The notes beneath the pieces were generated by a model that did not search any database, was not told the DNA's origin, and worked only from the letters and a program-made list of their open reading frames with translations. A DNA stretch of 22,710 nt from JAJYIV01 sp964499955. GTDB lineage: Bacteria > Patescibacteriota > Patescibacteriia > UBA9934 > GWF2-40-263. Below, one piece after another: positions 6,105 through 12,418 of the stretch; position 1 is the first letter of the stretch, and the number at the start of each line of letters is the position of its first letter. The position numbers and the translations under genes are program-made. Where the stretch lies: assembly GCA_964499955.1 (NCBI GenBank), contig CAZCMI010000014.1, forward strand, positions 1 to 22,710, in the 5' to 3' direction.

Positions 6105-6581
6105 TCAGCGTCGTTCGTCCAGTTTCGCCTTCATCCAGTCGATTTCCGCTTGCTGGCCGGCGATGATTCTCGCGCACAATTCCCGCAGTTCCGGGTCGTC
6201 CAAGGCCGCCCGTTCGCACATGAGGATGGCGCCCGCGTGGTGGGGGATCATGGATTTCAGGAATTGCGCGTCCGTGACGGCCGCCTGCATGCGGATGCCG
6301 AGGAAAAACGCCGCGCCCAGGGCTACGCTCGCCAATGCGACGGCGGCGTTCCACCTGCGCCGCGGATACATGCCGCGCATCAAAACCAGTTCGATCAGCA
6401 CCATCGGCGCGGCCATGAGGCCGGCCATATAAAACTGGTTGACGTTCGGGTAGACGTTTCCCAGCCGGTCCACCATGGCGTACATCAGGACGTACATCGC
6501 CAGGAACGACAGCGCCGCCATGAGCAGCAGCGCGAGATAGGGGTTGTGTTTTCCTTGCCCGCTCTGTCCGTGGTGGTCCAT
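6105..6581 (-). CDS. DUF305 domain membrane protein
   Basis: The 158-residue protein starts with a histidine-rich tail (MDHHGQSGQGKH), then three membrane helices (about 15-36, 44-66 and 74-92) and a C-terminal DUF305 helical-bundle segment. The family motif FLKSMIPHHAGAILMCERA is intact, followed by DPELRELCARIIAGQQAEIDWM. The paired histidines and methionines make metal (possibly copper) binding plausible, but this is inference. The chosen ATG at 6581 is preceded by GGAGG and, eight bases before the ATG, by TATACT. The gene may therefore be made from a leaderless or near-leaderless transcript. Longer in-frame extensions to 6719 would cross the divergent promoter region and are unlikely. Confidence 0.85.
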   Translation of the reverse strand: MDHHGQSGQGKHNPYLALLLMAALSFLAMYVLMYAMVDRLGNVYPNVNQFYMAGLMAAPMVLIELVLMRGMYPRRRWNAAVALASVALGAAFFLGIRMQAAVTDAQFLKSMIPHHAGAILMCERAALDDPELRELCARIIAGQQAEIDWMKAKLDERR

Positions 6582-6668
6582 AGGCCTCCAGTATATCCCA
6601 TCTGGGCGCCGCCGCAGAACCGCCCGCTCCTTTTCATTGCGGGCGCTACGTCGTAGGATGGCACGCGT
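6582..6668. promoter_or_regulatory. Divergent promoter region, DUF305 / cytidylyltransferase
   Basis: Minus strand: TATACT at 6595-6590, eight bases from the ATG at 6581. Plus strand: TAGGAT at 6654-6659, nine bases from the ATG at 6669, with a weak TTTTCA 17 bases before it (6631-6636). Both starts are of the leaderless type. Confidence 0.45.
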
Positions 6669-7118
6669 ATGGTTACGGTTTACACGGGCGGCGTCTTCGA
6701 CGTCCTGCATCTCGGGCACTTGCGCCTGCTGGCCCGCGCGCGGGCGTTGGGCGACCGGCTGGTGGTGGGCGTCCAGGCCGACGAAGCCGTCTGTTCGATT
6801 CCGGGCAAGCGCGCCCCGATCCTATCGACGGAAGAACGGGTGGCGCAGATGCGCGCCCTGCCGTTCGCGGACGAGGTCATCGTCTATCACGTCAGCACCA
6901 ATCCCGAGACCGTCGCGCGCGTGCGTCCCGACGTGTTCGTGCATGGCGAGGATTGGCCGCGGCAGACGGACCGCAGCCGCGTCATCCGCTATCTGGAAGA
7001 ACACGGCATCCGCCTCGTCCTGCTGCCCCGCACGGAAGGCATTTCCTGCACCGATTTGCGGCGGCGCATCGTGCGGGCGGAAATGTCCGGGGGGGGGCAT
7101 AATGATTTGGGAACGTAG
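6669..7118 (+). CDS. Cytidylyltransferase-like (TagD/RfaE C-domain type) nucleotidyltransferase
   Basis: This 149-residue protein is a single nucleotidyltransferase alpha/beta phosphodiesterase-superfamily domain. It opens with TGGVFDVLHLGHLRLL, carrying the HxGH nucleotide-binding motif (14-17), and closes with ISCTDLRRRI, the equivalent of the family ISxTxxR motif. Such enzymes activate a sugar or polyol phosphate with CTP or ATP (CDP-glycerol by TagD, ADP-heptose by the RfaE C-domain). The substrate cannot be decided here. A CDP-alcohol phosphatidyltransferase two genes downstream uses CDP-activated head groups, so a lipid or envelope role is possible. The gene is followed within 100 bases by the GNAT gene in the same direction. 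Confidence 0.85.
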   Translation: MVTVYTGGVFDVLHLGHLRLLARARALGDRLVVGVQADEAVCSIPGKRAPILSTEERVAQMRALPFADEVIVYHVSTNPETVARVRPDVFVHGEDWPRQTDRSRVIRYLEEHGIRLVLLPRTEGISCTDLRRRIVRAEMSGGGHNDLGT

Positions 7119-7206
7119 CCGCGCCTTGCTCCGCCTGTTGCGCAATGTTACGGTCTGGCCGCAACCCGCGTTGGCCCATGCCGGGCCATGAACCGGTTGC
7201 TGGTCT

Positions 7207-7212
7207 GGGAGG
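7207..7212 (+). promoter_or_regulatory. Shine-Dalgarno fixing the GNAT start
   Basis: GGGAGG ends five bases before the ATG at 7218. It is one of very few clear ribosome-binding sites in the window and favours this start over the in-frame ATG at 7188. Confidence 0.6.
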
Positions 7213-7217
7213 CACGC

Positions 7218-7739
7218 ATGCAAAAGAAGGAGGAGGAAATCCAGATCCGGCGTCTGACGCCGGACGGCCCGTTCGACCTGGACGGCATCAACCGGCTCAT
7301 TCTGTCGCTTGGGCCGGACCGCGAACCGATGTCGGAGGATGGCCTGCGCGGCCTCCTGCGACAGCAACCGATGCATGTGTTCCTGGTGGCGGAAACGTCC
7401 GAGGGCCAGTGCGTGGGCACGCGATACATGGTGGTCGCCGAAACGCCGGGCGGTGGCCTGTTCGCCTACGGCGGGTGGCTTGCTGTGGATCCTGCGTACC
7501 GGCGCCGCGGCATTGCCGAACGCCTGCTCCGCACGGGCGTCGCCCTCACCAAGGACATCTGCGAGGCCCGCCGCCAGCGCGTGTTCTTGCTCGGCACCTC
7601 GAACGCGACGCGCGCGCCGATGCACGCCCTCATGGAGAAGATGTTCCACGACATCGGCTACGAACACGTGGGCGAGCCCTGCGGCGAACGCGGCGTGCAT
7701 ACGTACCGCCTCGTCCTGCGGCCGCCGCCCCAGGATTGA
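7218..7739 (+). CDS. GNAT family N-acetyltransferase
   Basis: The 173-residue protein has the GNAT acetyl-CoA fold. The core motif A is YGGWLAVDPAYRRRGIAERLL, where RRRGIA is the Q/RxxGxG/A pyrophosphate loop that binds acetyl-CoA. It is preceded by the strand FLVAETSEGQCVGTRYMVV and followed by VFLLGTSNATRAPMHALMEKMF, matching motif B. The target could be an amine on a small molecule, antibiotic or protein; sequence does not tell. The ATG at 7218 was chosen for its Shine-Dalgarno and because the domain begins at once (EIQIRRLTPDG). An in-frame ATG at 7188 would add ten residues. The gene ends just before a strong intrinsic terminator. Confidence 0.85.
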   Translation: MQKKEEEIQIRRLTPDGPFDLDGINRLILSLGPDREPMSEDGLRGLLRQQPMHVFLVAETSEGQCVGTRYMVVAETPGGGLFAYGGWLAVDPAYRRRGIAERLLRTGVALTKDICEARRQRVFLLGTSNATRAPMHALMEKMFHDIGYEHVGEPCGERGVHTYRLVLRPPPQD

Positions 7740-7765
7740 CGTCGTTTCTCTCGATGCCCGTGTCG

Positions 7766-7796
7766 CGCCCGTTCGCGTGAACGGGCGTTTTTCTTT
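7766..7796 (+). terminator. Intrinsic terminator after the GNAT gene
   Basis: CGCCCGTTC (7766-7774) pairs with GAACGGGCG (7779-7787), loop GCGT, followed by TTTTTCTTT. The end of the T-tract runs directly into TATGCT (7796-7801), the probable -10 box of the next gene, so the terminator and promoter abut. Confidence 0.85.
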
Positions 7797-7810
7797 ATGC
7801 TATGCGTCGT

Positions 7811-8560
7811 ATGGCCCCGTCTTCTTCCGCGCCCGAAGCGCAGCTGTTGGCCCCGTTACCTCCGCTTCCAACGGACCGGCGCTTCACCTATGCCGAACTG
7901 GCCGCGCGGCAGCAACAGTTTCCGTCCTGGACGTCGTGGGTGCTCAAACGCCTGTCGCTCACGATCGTCGTGGCGTTGCAGGGCCTGCCGCTCACACCGA
8001 ACGTGTTCTCCGTCGTTTCGGTGGGGTTGGCGGTTGCGGCTGTCGGCGTTCTGCTGGCGGGGCAAGGGTGGGCCGCTTGGGGCGTCTTCACGACGTTGCT
8101 CATCCTGTCGTTCTGCTTCGACCAGGTGGACGGCACCTGGGCGCGCGCCAAGGGGCAGGGTTCGGCCTTCGGCGCGTTCCTCGATCCATTCTTGGATGAA
8201 GCGAAGGATTTTCTCATCAACGGCGCGCTCATCCTGCATCATTACGTTCCCTTGTCGGCGTGGTTGGGTGAACGCGGTCTGCTCGCCGCCGCGTGCGCGT
8301 TCTTCACCCTCAAGGCGTGTTATTACCTCGCCCGCAATTCCGAACCCGCGCCCCGACGCGCCGGCATTCCCGTACGGGAATTGCGTCCGTGGCATGTTTC
8401 CCTCGGAGCGGACAAATACGTTTTCGCGTTTCCAGCCGCGGCGGCATCCGTCCACGTCTGCGCGGCGTTTTTGGCGGCATATGCCGTGCTGTACGCCGTG
8501 TTCCTGGCGTGCATCCTCCACAAAAAAGCCCGCCGGTTGGCGGGCGGGGCAGGGGCTTAG
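7811..8560 (+). CDS. CDP-alcohol phosphatidyltransferase family membrane enzyme
   Basis: This 249-residue multi-pass enzyme would transfer a phospho-alcohol group from a CDP-linked donor in phospholipid or related synthesis. The complete active-site signature DGx2ARx8Gx3Dx3D is visible: D107, G108, A111, R112, G121, D125 and D129 (QVDGTWARAKGQ... then GAFLDPFLDEAKDF). Around it are about six hydrophobic helices, at roughly 63-83, 88-105, 133-150, 155-175, 205-222 and 225-240. The head-group alcohol is unknown. The ATG at 7811 lies nine bases after TATGCT; an ATG at 7802 directly abutting that box is less likely. The 3' end of the coding sequence contains the terminator of the convergent gene. 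Confidence 0.85.
   Translation: MAPSSSAPEAQLLAPLPPLPTDRRFTYAELAARQQQFPSWTSWVLKRLSLTIVVALQGLPLTPNVFSVVSVGLAVAAVGVLLAGQGWAAWGVFTTLLILSFCFDQVDGTWARAKGQGSAFGAFLDPFLDEAKDFLINGALILHHYVPLSAWLGERGLLAAACAFFTLKACYYLARNSEPAPRRAGIPVRELRPWHVSLGADKYVFAFPAAAASVHVCAAFLAAYAVLYAVFLACILHKKARRLAGGAGA
8522..8545 (-). terminator. Minus-strand intrinsic terminator inside the CDP-alcohol transferase CDS
   Basis: On the minus strand GCCCGCC (8545-8539), a four-base loop and GGCGGGC (8534-8528) are followed by T6 (8527-8522). The element ends transcription of the gene at 8575-9270 while encoding the KKARRLAGG tail of the convergent protein. Confidence 0.85.
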
Positions 8561-8574
8561 CGCGGCAGGTTCGG

Positions 8575-9270
8575 CTATGGCGTGATCCGCAGGGTCGGGT
8601 AGGCGTCCGATGCCTTGGCGGCGCGGCGCAGCAGGGCGTAGATTACCAGGATGGTCATGGTGTTTTCCAGGCCTTCTTCCAGCGCGTTGAGCAGGCGGTA
8701 GCCCATGTCGTATTGGAAGTCCCGTGCCTGCCAGTACCCGCCCGAGACCATCTCCACGCCGATGGCGGCCAGCAGGCACAGGGCGGCCAGGCCGAAGATC
8801 CATTGCAGATCGCGCGGGAGGCGGAGGAAGAATCGCAGGAACGCCAGGCAGGCGACGGCGAACAGCGCCAGCCCCGGCACCACCCAGGCGAAGAACAGCG
8901 GACCGCTCGTAACGCCGAACAGGTTCTGGACGGGTTCGGTGGCCAGTTCGTGCAGGCTGGACCCTTCGTCCATGCTCGCGTAGGCGAACAGCGCGGCGAG
9001 GGCGGCCCAGGCGCGGACGCCCCATTCCTTCGCCCGATGCGCGGCAACGGCCGTCCAGGCGAACAAGGCGGCGGCGCCGATCAGCATGGTTTGGGAAAAC
9101 CAGGTCGGGACGCTGACCTCCCGGTCCATGTTGAACCGGCTGGCGACGTCGCGCCAAAACGGCGACAGGTCCGTGTGCAAGACGGCGTAATGGGAGGCGA
9201 GGTGGATCAGGATCAGCAGGGCGTTGAGGCCCACCAGCGTCCAGGCGATGCGTTTTGCGGAAACAGTCAT
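8575..9270 (-). CDS. Uncharacterised multi-pass membrane protein
   Basis: I do not recognise a named family for this 231-residue protein. It has about six membrane helices (roughly 8-28, 59-80, 88-105, 123-150, 155-178 and 205-220). Between the first and second helix is FNMDREVSVPTWFSQTML. After the third is the strongly polar AYASMDEGSSLHELATEP, whose acidic pair and histidine (DE...HE) inside a membrane context look functional. The last helix follows RLLNALEEGLENT. The PTWFS and SxDExxxxHE pattern suggests a conserved family, possibly a membrane enzyme or metal-binding protein, but this is speculation. The ATG at 9270 is only six bases after TATACT, so the mRNA is probably leaderless. Termination is inside the convergent gene. 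Confidence 0.72.
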   Translation of the reverse strand: MTVSAKRIAWTLVGLNALLILIHLASHYAVLHTDLSPFWRDVASRFNMDREVSVPTWFSQTMLIGAAALFAWTAVAAHRAKEWGVRAWAALAALFAYASMDEGSSLHELATEPVQNLFGVTSGPLFFAWVVPGLALFAVACLAFLRFFLRLPRDLQWIFGLAALCLLAAIGVEMVSGGYWQARDFQYDMGYRLLNALEEGLENTMTILVIYALLRRAAKASDAYPTLRITP

Positions 9271-9301
9271 GCGGGCAGTATACACAGGCGGCGATAAAAG
9301 C

Positions 9302-9327
9302 AAACACCGCCCCGGAGGGCGGTGTTT
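9302..9327. terminator. Intrinsic terminator of the lysozyme-like gene
   Basis: AAACACCGCC (9302-9311) pairs with GGCGGTGTTT (9318-9327), loop of six. On the minus strand the stem is followed by a T-rich tract interrupted by GC; on the plus strand by T5. It sits between the stop at 9339 and the promoter of the gene at 9270. Confidence 0.85.
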
Positions 9328-9338
9328 TTGCGCGTCCG

Positions 9339-10001
9339 TTAGGCAAGCGCCTCGGCGCGGGCTTCGGCTTCCGCTTCGGCCTTGGCCAGGGCTTCCTTCT
9401 CGGCCTTGGACGGCGGCAGCACGATGGGCGCGGCCTGCGTCACTTCCATCGGCTTGCTCCACAAGGCATTGCCGTTGCGCAGCGCCTTGGCGGCGTAGCC
9501 ATTGTTGATGTTGCAGCCGTTGTGGCACTGCACGGCGTAGGAGACGTGCTTCGGGTAGTGGTTGCGTTCCATGTAGCGGAGCGACCACTGGGCCGAACAC
9601 ACGAGGTCCTCGGCGCAGGTCACGGGGATCTTGTGGAGATGGGTCCAAATCTGGAAGTACCCGCGCGCCTTGCCGGCGTCGCCGATAACGTTATAGCGGT
9701 TGCTGGACTCGTTCCACATCATGCCCAGCAAGTGCTTGGCACAATCCTCGCCGTAGCCCTTTTCGGCACAGACGGCCAACAGGACGTCCTGCACCGTGGG
9801 GGCGGGTTCCGGTTCGACGGGCGTTTCCTCCTGGACGACCGCGGTCTCGACGATCGCGGCCGGTTCATTTACCTGCAGGGCGGGAGCCACCTGGGCCAAG
9901 GCCGTGCCTTGGGACGTCAGGACGAGCATCACGGCCGCCACGGCGTTTTTCACGCCGGATTGCAGGGTCAGCATTTCGGTTGCGTTGAAGAGGTTGGTCA
10001 T
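9339..10001 (-). CDS. Secreted lysozyme-like (SLT-type lytic transglycosylase) protein
   Basis: The 220-residue protein has a signal peptide (hydrophobic AVAAVMLVL, likely cleavage after TALA at residue 36), a proline/glutamate linker (about 45-70) and a lysozyme-fold domain (about 70-175). The candidate catalytic glutamate is E98 in MMWNESSNRYNVIGDAGKARGYFQI, which matches the SLT pattern E-S-x-x-x-x-x-A...GxxQI. Six cysteines in the domain (78, 87, 129, 135, 159 and 163) are unusual for cytosolic proteins and suggest disulfides outside the cell. The C-terminal tail is an Ala/Glu repeat (AEAEAEARAEA). A role in cutting peptidoglycan, its own or a neighbour's, is inferred. It has the only consensus -35 in the window. 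Confidence 0.75.
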   Translation of the reverse strand: MTNLFNATEMLTLQSGVKNAVAAVMLVLTSQGTALAQVAPALQVNEPAAIVETAVVQEETPVEPEPAPTVQDVLLAVCAEKGYGEDCAKHLLGMMWNESSNRYNVIGDAGKARGYFQIWTHLHKIPVTCAEDLVCSAQWSLRYMERNHYPKHVSYAVQCHNGCNINNGYAAKALRNGNALWSKPMEVTQAAPIVLPPSKAEKEALAKAEAEAEARAEALA

Positions 10002-10010
10002 AAAAGAAAA

Positions 10011-10029
10011 CGACCGAACGAATCGGCCG
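10011..10029 (-). promoter_or_regulatory. 5'-terminal hairpin with U-rich spacer before the lysozyme-like gene
   Basis: From the inferred transcription start near 10030, the mRNA would begin with a hairpin CGGCCGA-UUCGU-UCGGUCG (one G-U pair), then UUUUCUUUU and AUG. It resembles an intrinsic terminator placed directly before the start codon. It may be an attenuator, a 5' stabiliser or a ribosome-access element. Confidence 0.4.
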
Positions 10030-10036
10030 AGGAACG

Positions 10037-10065
10037 AGCATAGCATTTTCCCCGCCCCATGTCAA
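10037..10065 (-). promoter_or_regulatory. Consensus sigma-70 promoter of the lysozyme-like gene
   Basis: On the minus strand, TTGACA (10065-10060) is followed by a 17-base spacer and TGCTATGCT, an extended -10 (TATGCT 10042-10037). This is the best-matching promoter in the window. Confidence 0.75.
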
Positions 10066-10127
10066 GGGGGTTGAGGTAGTTTTTCCGCTAAAATAAGCCA
10101 AATTCACCATTCTTTTTCCTGCCGGTA

Positions 10128-10136
10128 TGCTATACT
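10128..10136 (+). promoter_or_regulatory. Extended -10 promoter of the YtxH-like gene
   Basis: TGCTATACT (hexamer TATACT 10131-10136) lies 52 bases before the ATG at 10189. The transcript would carry a leader of about 45 bases. No good -35 is visible. Confidence 0.5.
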
Positions 10137-10188
10137 GTTTCCGTTCGTTTCTTTAGTCCCATTCATTCGCGCGCACGCGCGCCTGCAT

Positions 10189-10518
10189 ATGAAAAACGCG
10201 TTCAAAAAGGGGATGCTGCTCGGTGGAATCCTGGCAGCGGTCGCCGCCGCGGGCTTTGCCCGGAGCAAGGCCGGCAAGGAATTCGGCGAAGACGTCCAAA
10301 GCGACCTCAAGGCCCTGGCGAAACGGCTGAAAAAGGACCTGCAGAAAATGGAAGACGTCACCAAGGATCACTTCGACCAGCTGGCCGCCATCGCGGTGGA
10401 AGAGTACGGGAAGACCAAGGAAATGGCGGCGGAAACCAAGGACAACCTGGTCGAAGCCCTGAAGGACCAGTGGGCCGAATTGGAAGACGCGTACCTGGCG
10501 GACGAAGAGAAGAAATAG
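10189..10518 (+). CDS. YtxH-like small membrane-anchored coiled-coil protein
   Basis: The 109-residue protein has one glycine/alanine-rich membrane segment at the N-terminus (GMLLGGILAAVAAAGFA, 8-24) followed by a long charged helix (about 25-109) that is strongly amphipathic and likely coiled-coil. This layout matches the YtxH family (PF12732), linked to general stress in Bacillus, though no mechanism is known. The start is the only ATG before the hydrophobic segment; no Shine-Dalgarno is present. It is transcribed divergently from the lysozyme-like gene and closed by a strong terminator. Confidence 0.75.
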   Translation: MKNAFKKGMLLGGILAAVAAAGFARSKAGKEFGEDVQSDLKALAKRLKKDLQKMEDVTKDHFDQLAAIAVEEYGKTKEMAAETKDNLVEALKDQWAELEDAYLADEEKK

Positions 10519-10527
10519 CAGCGCGGC

Positions 10528-10553
10528 GCCCTCCCGGACGGGAGGGCGTTTTG
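10528..10553 (+). terminator. Intrinsic terminator after the YtxH-like gene
   Basis: GCCCTCC (10528-10534) pairs with GGAGGGC (10541-10547), extended by an inner C-G pair, and is followed by GTTTTGGTT. The T-tract overlaps the -35 region of the next promoter. Confidence 0.8.
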
Positions 10554-10554
10554 G

Positions 10555-10583
10555 TTGCCGCCCGCGCGCGGGTTTGCTATCGT
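10555..10583 (+). promoter_or_regulatory. Promoter of the M23 peptidase operon
   Basis: TTGCCG (10555-10560), 17-base spacer, and TATCGT (10578-10583) preceded by TGC. Nine bases then separate the hexamer from the ATG at 10593, so the mRNA is probably leaderless or nearly so. Confidence 0.65.
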
Positions 10584-10592
10584 GGGACGGCT

Positions 10593-11810
10593 ATGGGCCG
10601 CCTTCTTCCCGTCGTGTTCGTCGCCGTGCTGCTTGCCGGCGGCGTGCTGCTTTCCTTGCGTGCCCGCGGTGCCGAAACGCCGCCCGCGCCCGAACCGGTC
10701 CCGGAGGAAGACCTCCTGCCGCCCGCGCCGGACGTCGCGGTGCGGACGTATGAAATTGCCGAGGGCGACACCTTCGCCAAGGCCGTGCAGGAATTCGGCT
10801 TGTCCTATGCAACGGCCATGTCCATCCTGGCGTCGGCGGAAGACACGTACGATTTCGCCCGCATCCGCGTGGGCCGGGCGTTGCGTTGGGAAGAGCGGTT
10901 GGACGGCACGCCCCTGCGGCTCGTGTACGAACCGGACGCCGAGCGCGCCATCATCGTTGAGCCGGGGGAGACGGGCGGGTGGACGGCGCGGGAAGAACCC
11001 ATCGAATACGACGTCGCCGTCGTCACGAAGGAAGGGACGGTGGAAACGTCCCTGTTCGCGGCCGCGTTGAACGCCGGCATTCCGGAAGCCGCCGTGGTGA
11101 ACATGGTCAACGCCTTCGCCTGGAGCATCGACTTCGCCACGCAGACCCGCCAGGGCGACACCTTCCAAATCCTGTACGAAGCCCGCACGCGCGACGGCCG
11201 GGACGCCGGGCCGGGCCGCGTGCTGGCGGCGAGTTTCACCAACGCCGGGCGCCGGTCCGAGGCCTATTCCTTCGAACAGGAAGGGAAGTGGAGTTACTAC
11301 GACGTCGAGGGCGCGTCCTTGGTGCGCGCGTTCCTGCGCGCGCCGCTCTCCTATTCCCGCATCTCCTCCGGGTATACGTATTCCCGGTTCCATCCCATCA
11401 CGCAAACGAACTCGCCGCACCGCGCCATCGACTACGCGGCACCCATGGGCACGCCCATCATGGCCGTGGCGGACGGCACGGTCACGTTTGCCGGGTGGAG
11501 CGGCGGCTACGGCAACTTCATCAAGATCCGCCACAACGCGACCTACGGCACCAACTACGCCCACTTGAGCCGCTATGCCACGGGCATCGCGGCCGGGGCG
11601 CGCGTCACGCAGGGGCAGGTGATCGGCTATGTGGGCAGCACCGGCTGGTCCACGGGTCCGCACCTGCACTACGAGGTGACGTACAACGGCGTCCTGGTGA
11701 ACCCGCTGGAAGTGCAGTTCCCCTCGGGCGATCCGATCGCCGACGAACACCGCCCGGCGTTCGAAGCCCGCCGCGACGAACTGCGCCGCCTCGCCGGATG
11801 GGGAGACTAA
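10593..11810 (+). CDS. M23 family zinc metallopeptidase (peptidoglycan endopeptidase, MepM-like)
   Basis: The 405-residue exported protein begins with a signal/anchor (LLPVVFVAVLLAGGVLLSL, 4-22). A LysM/OapA-like region follows (about 48-105, with YEIAEGDTFAKAVQEFG), then a middle domain with GDTFQILYEART, and the catalytic M23 domain (about 255-385). Zinc ligands are H276 and D280 (HRAID) and H359 in HLHYE, with H357 as the partner histidine; H324 (YAHLS) is the usual second active-site histidine. YSRISSGYTYSRFHPI and VGSTGWSTGPHLHYE are classical M23 landmarks. It would cleave peptide cross-links of murein during growth or division. It heads an apparent operon with a MscS channel (9-base gap) and malic enzyme. 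Confidence 0.9.
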   Translation: MGRLLPVVFVAVLLAGGVLLSLRARGAETPPAPEPVPEEDLLPPAPDVAVRTYEIAEGDTFAKAVQEFGLSYATAMSILASAEDTYDFARIRVGRALRWEERLDGTPLRLVYEPDAERAIIVEPGETGGWTAREEPIEYDVAVVTKEGTVETSLFAAALNAGIPEAAVVNMVNAFAWSIDFATQTRQGDTFQILYEARTRDGRDAGPGRVLAASFTNAGRRSEAYSFEQEGKWSYYDVEGASLVRAFLRAPLSYSRISSGYTYSRFHPITQTNSPHRAIDYAAPMGTPIMAVADGTVTFAGWSGGYGNFIKIRHNATYGTNYAHLSRYATGIAAGARVTQGQVIGYVGSTGWSTGPHLHYEVTYNGVLVNPLEVQFPSGDPIADEHRPAFEARRDELRRLAGWGD

Positions 11811-11819
11811 CCGGACGTC

Positions 11820-12413
11820 ATGAACCGTATGGACATTCTTTCCGTGTTGCGCGAAGCCATCCGTCTGTTTCTCGTGGAGAACGGCTGGAGTTTGTTCTGG
11901 ATTTTCGCCATCGTGTTCGGCGGCCGCCTGCTGTTGTCCGTGGCCGTGCGCCGCATCATCCGCCGCGGCGAGGACGGCAACGACGAACAGATATCGGGCC
12001 GGGAAAAACGCGCCCGCACCTTGGCAGACCTTGTGTCCGCCACGGGCAACGTTGCGCTGATCCTGGTCGGCGGCGTCATGGTGCTGCGCCTGCTGGGCGT
12101 GGATCCCATGCCCATTCTGGCCGGCGCCAGCGTGCTGGGCTTCGGCATCGGCTTCGGCGCGCAAACCTTGATCAAAGACCTCTTTGCCGGCGTCTTCATT
12201 TTCGCGGAAAACCAATTCGCCGTCGGCGACCGCGTGAAGATCGGCCTGACGGAAGGCCGGGTGTACAAAATGAGCATCCGCACTACGGTGGTGCGCGACG
12301 GGGACGGCAACTTGGTATTCATTCCCAACGGCACCATTACCACCGTCATCAATTATTCCCTCGGCGCAAAGCGGACGGACCGCTTTGCTCGGCCGAAAAA
12401 GGAGAAGGGATAA
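11820..12413 (+). CDS. Small MscS-family mechanosensitive channel
   Basis: The 197-residue protein has an N-terminal helix (about 23-45), a second helix (about 68-90) and the pore-lining TM3 region LAGASVLGFGIGFGAQTLIKDLFAGVFIFAE (about 100-130). The glycine/alanine packing of TM3 is typical of MscS. The beta domain follows (FAVGDRVKIGLTEGRVYKM... and VFIPNGTITTVINYS). MscS proteins open under membrane tension and release solutes during hypo-osmotic shock. The protein ends soon after the beta domain, so the larger C-terminal alpha/beta cage domain of E. coli MscS (286 residues in total) is mostly absent. It lies 9 bases after the peptidase stop and 5 bases before maeB, so co-transcription is likely. 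Confidence 0.87.
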   Translation: MNRMDILSVLREAIRLFLVENGWSLFWIFAIVFGGRLLLSVAVRRIIRRGEDGNDEQISGREKRARTLADLVSATGNVALILVGGVMVLRLLGVDPMPILAGASVLGFGIGFGAQTLIKDLFAGVFIFAENQFAVGDRVKIGLTEGRVYKMSIRTTVVRDGDGNLVFIPNGTITTVINYSLGAKRTDRFARPKKEKG

Positions 12414-12418
12414 AGAAT

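Noticed and set aside
6582..6719. N-terminal extension of the DUF305 protein
   Set aside because: The extra 46 residues are R-rich, overlap the divergent promoter and the start of the cytidylyltransferase gene, and have no family support.
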